Part shown: positions 61,613 through 64,000 of the stretch, piece by piece | Layout: each line of letters starts with the position of its first letter | Position numbering within the stretch: position 1 is the stretch's first letter | Assembly (NCBI RefSeq): GCF_014596975.1 | Contig: NZ_JACVXD010000001.1 | Span: 430,928 to 494,927 of the forward strand | Length of the DNA stretch: 64,000 bases | Direction of reading: 5' to 3' | DNA from: Aestuariibaculum marinum | GTDB lineage: Bacteria; Bacteroidota; Bacteroidia; Flavobacteriales; Flavobacteriaceae | Made by a program: the position numbers and the translations under genes | Notes under the pieces: model-generated | The model's input: the letters and a program-made list of their open reading frames with translations, nothing else | Database searches by the model: none | What the model was told of the DNA's origin: nothing

Positions 61613-63316
61613 ATGGGAATTGTAACCGACATAGTAAAACGTTTCAGATCTTTTTCGAGATACAATCAAATTCTTAAAGTCTTAATGAAATATGGCTTTG
61701 AGGATTTAGTTCATTATTTACAAGAAAACAGACGTTATGTCTTCATTCAGAAATTCATCCCTAACAGCACAAAAAAACAGGTTGAAGAATACAGCAAATG
61801 GGCAAAAATGCGATTAGTATGTGAGGAGTTAGGGCCCACGTTTGTAAAATTCGGACAGATTTTAAGCAACCGACCTGACTTGGTGCCGCTGGAATTAACC
61901 TTCGAGCTTGAAAAACTTCAGGATAATGTGCCTCCAATGTCTGAGGAACTGGCCAAACAAGTAGTTGAAACCGAATTAAAAAATTCTGTAGACCATTTGT
62001 TCGCCTGGTTTGAACCCTCCCCGTTTGCTTCAGCATCTATGGCGCAGGTTCACAAAGTAACGCTTCATTCTGGCAAACGTATTGCTTTAAAAATTCAGCG
62101 TGCCGGTATTCACGATGTAATCATTGAAGACATTAAAGTGATGTATAAAATTGCTCGAATTTTAGAGCATAGAATACCCTCTTTAAAAAGTTTTGACCCT
62201 ATTGGCTTGGTAAAAAACTTTGAAGCCTCAATCTTAAAAGAACTCGACTTTATTCATGAATCTATAAACGTGCAACGCTTTTATAATAATCTACAAAAAG
62301 ACCATTCTCTAGAACAATTCGCCCAGGCACCAAAAGTGTACCAAGAATTTACCACTTCAAAAGTTCTGGCTTTAGAATTTGTTAACGGCATCAAAATCGA
62401 TAAAATTGAAACCCTTAGAGCGAAAAACATAGACACCAAAATTATTGCCAGACGCTTAAGTATAAGTTTCTACAAACAAATTTTTGAATACGGCTTTTTC
62501 CATGCCGATCCACATCCAGGGAATTTACTGGTGCTTCCTAACAATCATATTTGTTATTTAGATTTCGGTATGATGGGTAGCATGTTGCCCAGAGATATCG
62601 CAATTTTCGGAAAACTGTTTATTGCCATTACCGATAAAGATGTTAAGAAAATAATTAAGGCTTTACAACTACTTTCAAATAATGCACCTATAGCAAACCG
62701 TAGAGATTTAGAATTCGATATCAATGAATTTGTTGAGAAGTATTATGTACGTGATATTCATGACAACGAAATGAGTACGGTTTTGTTAGAACTCAAGGAT
62801 ATCATTATTGCACACGGTTTAAAAGTGCCAACGTACTTTTTCCTTTTTGCGCGTTCGTTAGTAACCATTGAGGGGGTTATTGAAAAATTAGATCCGAATC
62901 TAGAACAATTTGAAATGGCTAAACCTTATTTAACAGCCAGTGCCACTAAAAAATACAATCCTATAAAAATGGGCAAAAAGGTGATTAATTCCATAGTAGA
63001 ACTGACCGATTACATAGAAGATTTTCCAATGGACTTAAAAAATGCCATTCGAAAAATAAATTCCGGGCAAATTAAAGTAGACCTTACACACAAAGGTATA
63101 GATCCTATGGTGCATACCTTACAAAGAATAACCAAGCAGTTAATTACCACCTTTATTATGGTCGCTTTGATCGTTGGGGCTTCTTTGTTTATTGCCTTTA
63201 AAATTGTTCCGCTTTGGAAAGGGATATCTGTACTTGGAATTATATGCTTTGTAATCGCCTTGCTTTTAGGCTTTGGAATGCTATCCAATATTAGAAAAGG
63301 AGATTACGATTATTGA
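61613..63316 (+). CDS. ABC1/AarF/UbiB-family protein kinase-like protein
   Basis: Membrane-associated atypical kinase of the ABC1 (AarF/UbiB/ADCK) family, 567 aa. Seen: KxGQ motif in GPTFVKFGQILSNRPDLVP (about 77-95), nucleotide loop MAQVHKVTLHSGKRIALKIQRAG (about 142-165), ELDFIHESINVQRF, HADPHPGNLL (catalytic loop, about 300-309) and YLDFGMMGSM (DFG region). Two C-terminal transmembrane segments (about 508-530 and 533-553) follow. UbiB supports ubiquinone synthesis; Bacteroidota mostly make menaquinone, so the client here is unknown. Follows the coiled-coil gene by 4 nt and ends at the palindromic terminator. Confidence 0.92.
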   Translation: MGIVTDIVKRFRSFSRYNQILKVLMKYGFEDLVHYLQENRRYVFIQKFIPNSTKKQVEEYSKWAKMRLVCEELGPTFVKFGQILSNRPDLVPLELTFELEKLQDNVPPMSEELAKQVVETELKNSVDHLFAWFEPSPFASASMAQVHKVTLHSGKRIALKIQRAGIHDVIIEDIKVMYKIARILEHRIPSLKSFDPIGLVKNFEASILKELDFIHESINVQRFYNNLQKDHSLEQFAQAPKVYQEFTTSKVLALEFVNGIKIDKIETLRAKNIDTKIIARRLSISFYKQIFEYGFFHADPHPGNLLVLPNNHICYLDFGMMGSMLPRDIAIFGKLFIAITDKDVKKIIKALQLLSNNAPIANRRDLEFDINEFVEKYYVRDIHDNEMSTVLLELKDIIIAHGLKVPTYFFLFARSLVTIEGVIEKLDPNLEQFEMAKPYLTASATKKYNPIKMGKKVINSIVELTDYIEDFPMDLKNAIRKINSGQIKVDLTHKGIDPMVHTLQRITKQLITTFIMVALIVGASLFIAFKIVPLWKGISVLGIICFVIALLLGFGMLSNIRKGDYDY

Positions 63317-63341
63317 AGACGTTTCACACATTAGTCTTCCT

Positions 63342-63381
63342 AAACAAAGAAAGCACAATGTACATTGTGCTTTCTTTGTTT
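63342..63381. terminator. bidirectional rho-independent terminator (40-bp palindrome)
   Basis: Perfect 19-bp stem with a 2-nt centre (AAACAAAGAAAGCACAATG mirrored), flanked by the ABC1 gene and the converging coiled-coil gene. Confidence 0.93.
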
Positions 63382-63394
63382 GAAGAGTTTATAA

Positions 63395-63997
63395 TTAGTT
63401 AGGCATTGAGAATGCTTTTTTAAAATGGTCATAGGCTGCAGATATTTCATTTTGAAAATGCTCCAATTTGGTTTCTTCTTTCTTTTTTATGTATTTACTT
63501 CTAAACTTATCAATAAAAGCATTGAAGTCCTTTTTACCTTGTTCGAAAGACGCTTTAGCCTCTGGTTTTTCCTTATTAAATTTTTGTTCTAAAATCTCGA
63601 GTTGTATTTTAAATTGTTCTATTTCAATAAGCGTTAAGGCATATAACCTATTTAATGTTTCGTTAGTTTTTATTTTTGTTTCTATATCATGAATAATAGT
63701 AAGCAACTGCTTTTTTTGTTTTTTAAACATATCTTTAGTTTCTGCTTTACCTAACGCTAATTGTACACGAAGCTGATCGAATTTAGTATGTAATTCTTCA
63801 ATTTGTTCTTTTACATCTTTAATTCTATGTTCGTTATCATGAATGAATTGATTAAATTTCCGCTTAACCTCTTCATATTTATCTTGAGCCTCTGCTTTCC
63901 CTAAAGCAGCCTGTACCTGAAATTCCTCAAGTTCCGTAGCCGATTTTTTAAGAGCATCTATTACCCGATCGACAAAATGAATATCCTTGTTTTTCAT
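63395..63997 (-). CDS. coiled-coil protein with internal repeats, function unknown
   Basis: A 200-aa charged, almost wholly helical protein. Three repeats of about 50 residues are visible: EFQVQAALGKAEAQDKYEEV near 22-41 followed by KRKFNQFIHD; QLRVQLALGKAETKDMFKKQ near 75-94 followed by KKQLLTIIHD; and a third, weaker QFKIQLEILEQKF...EAKASFEQGKKDFNAFID. The Ala-Leu-Gly-Lys-Ala-Glu block is shared by the first two. No signal peptide. It converges with the ABC1 gene. A structural or lipid/protein-binding role similar to phasin/apolipoprotein-type helical repeats is possible; unproven. Confidence 0.7.
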   Translation of the reverse strand: MKNKDIHFVDRVIDALKKSATELEEFQVQAALGKAEAQDKYEEVKRKFNQFIHDNEHRIKDVKEQIEELHTKFDQLRVQLALGKAETKDMFKKQKKQLLTIIHDIETKIKTNETLNRLYALTLIEIEQFKIQLEILEQKFNKEKPEAKASFEQGKKDFNAFIDKFRSKYIKKKEETKLEHFQNEISAAYDHFKKAFSMPN

Positions 63998-64000
63998 GAC

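Noticed and set aside
1..64000. CRISPR arrays, tRNA and rRNA genes, complete insertion sequences.
   Set aside because: No regularly spaced direct-repeat array, no transposase or integrase frame, and no tRNA cloverleaf or rRNA-like stretch was recognised by eye.

Overview
The window is chromosomal DNA of a Bacteroidota bacterium, most likely a Flavobacteriaceae member. The evidence is low GC, a SusC/SusD pair, Bacteroidota-type promoter elements (TTG, about 20 nt, then TAnnTTTG), absence of Shine-Dalgarno sequences, and flavobacterial gene neighbours such as an ECF sigma factor next to uvrA. No tRNA, rRNA, CRISPR array or complete mobile element is visible.

Layout. 1-3.0 kb: the edge of a surface-polysaccharide cluster (partial DegT aminotransferase, WbpP-like epimerase, WbpO/TviB-like dehydrogenase). 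3.0-10.0 kb: housekeeping genes (Lrp regulator, M14 peptidase divergent from an XRE regulator across an array of near-identical sites, small envelope proteins, metallo-beta-lactamase-fold hydrolase, a conserved 487-aa protein, Bcp peroxiredoxin, endonuclease III). 10.1-13.5 kb: a small defence island (HNH-like protein, HTH regulator, PD-(D/E)XK restriction endonuclease, DNA methyltransferase) flanked by related repeats. 13.5-20.4 kb: a tiny protein, ECF sigma factor, uvrA, a DUF3667 protein, a secreted protein of unknown role and a formylglycine-generating-enzyme-like lipoprotein.

20.5-59.7 kb is a large N-glycan utilisation locus: four GH92 alpha-mannosidases, three GH29 fucosidases, GH20 hexosaminidase, GH18 endo-enzyme, GH3, glycosylasparaginase, GH130 mannoside phosphorylase, CBM9-like lipoprotein, GHL10-like putative hydrolase, beta-propeller protein, SusC/SusD, a sodium-solute symporter, a FucP-like permease, a NagB/PIG-L fusion, and a LytS/LytTR two-component pair. 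Inferred flow: GH18 and glycosylasparaginase release glycans and their Asn-linked stub; GH29, GH20, GH3 and GH92 trim fucose, GlcNAc and mannose at the cell surface or in the periplasm; the Man-beta-1,4-GlcNAc core is imported by the symporter and phosphorolysed by GH130 in the cytoplasm; GlcNAc enters through the NagB fusion and fucose through FucP. Hairpins split the locus into transcription units. A shared element, GTCGAAAAAA and close variants, lies 57-73 nt upstream of the start codons of five units, which suggests a common regulator.

59.7-64 kb: L,D-transpeptidase, a CBS-domain protein divergent from a coiled-coil protein plus an ABC1/UbiB-family kinase across an FNR-like palindrome, and a second coiled-coil protein with internal repeats.
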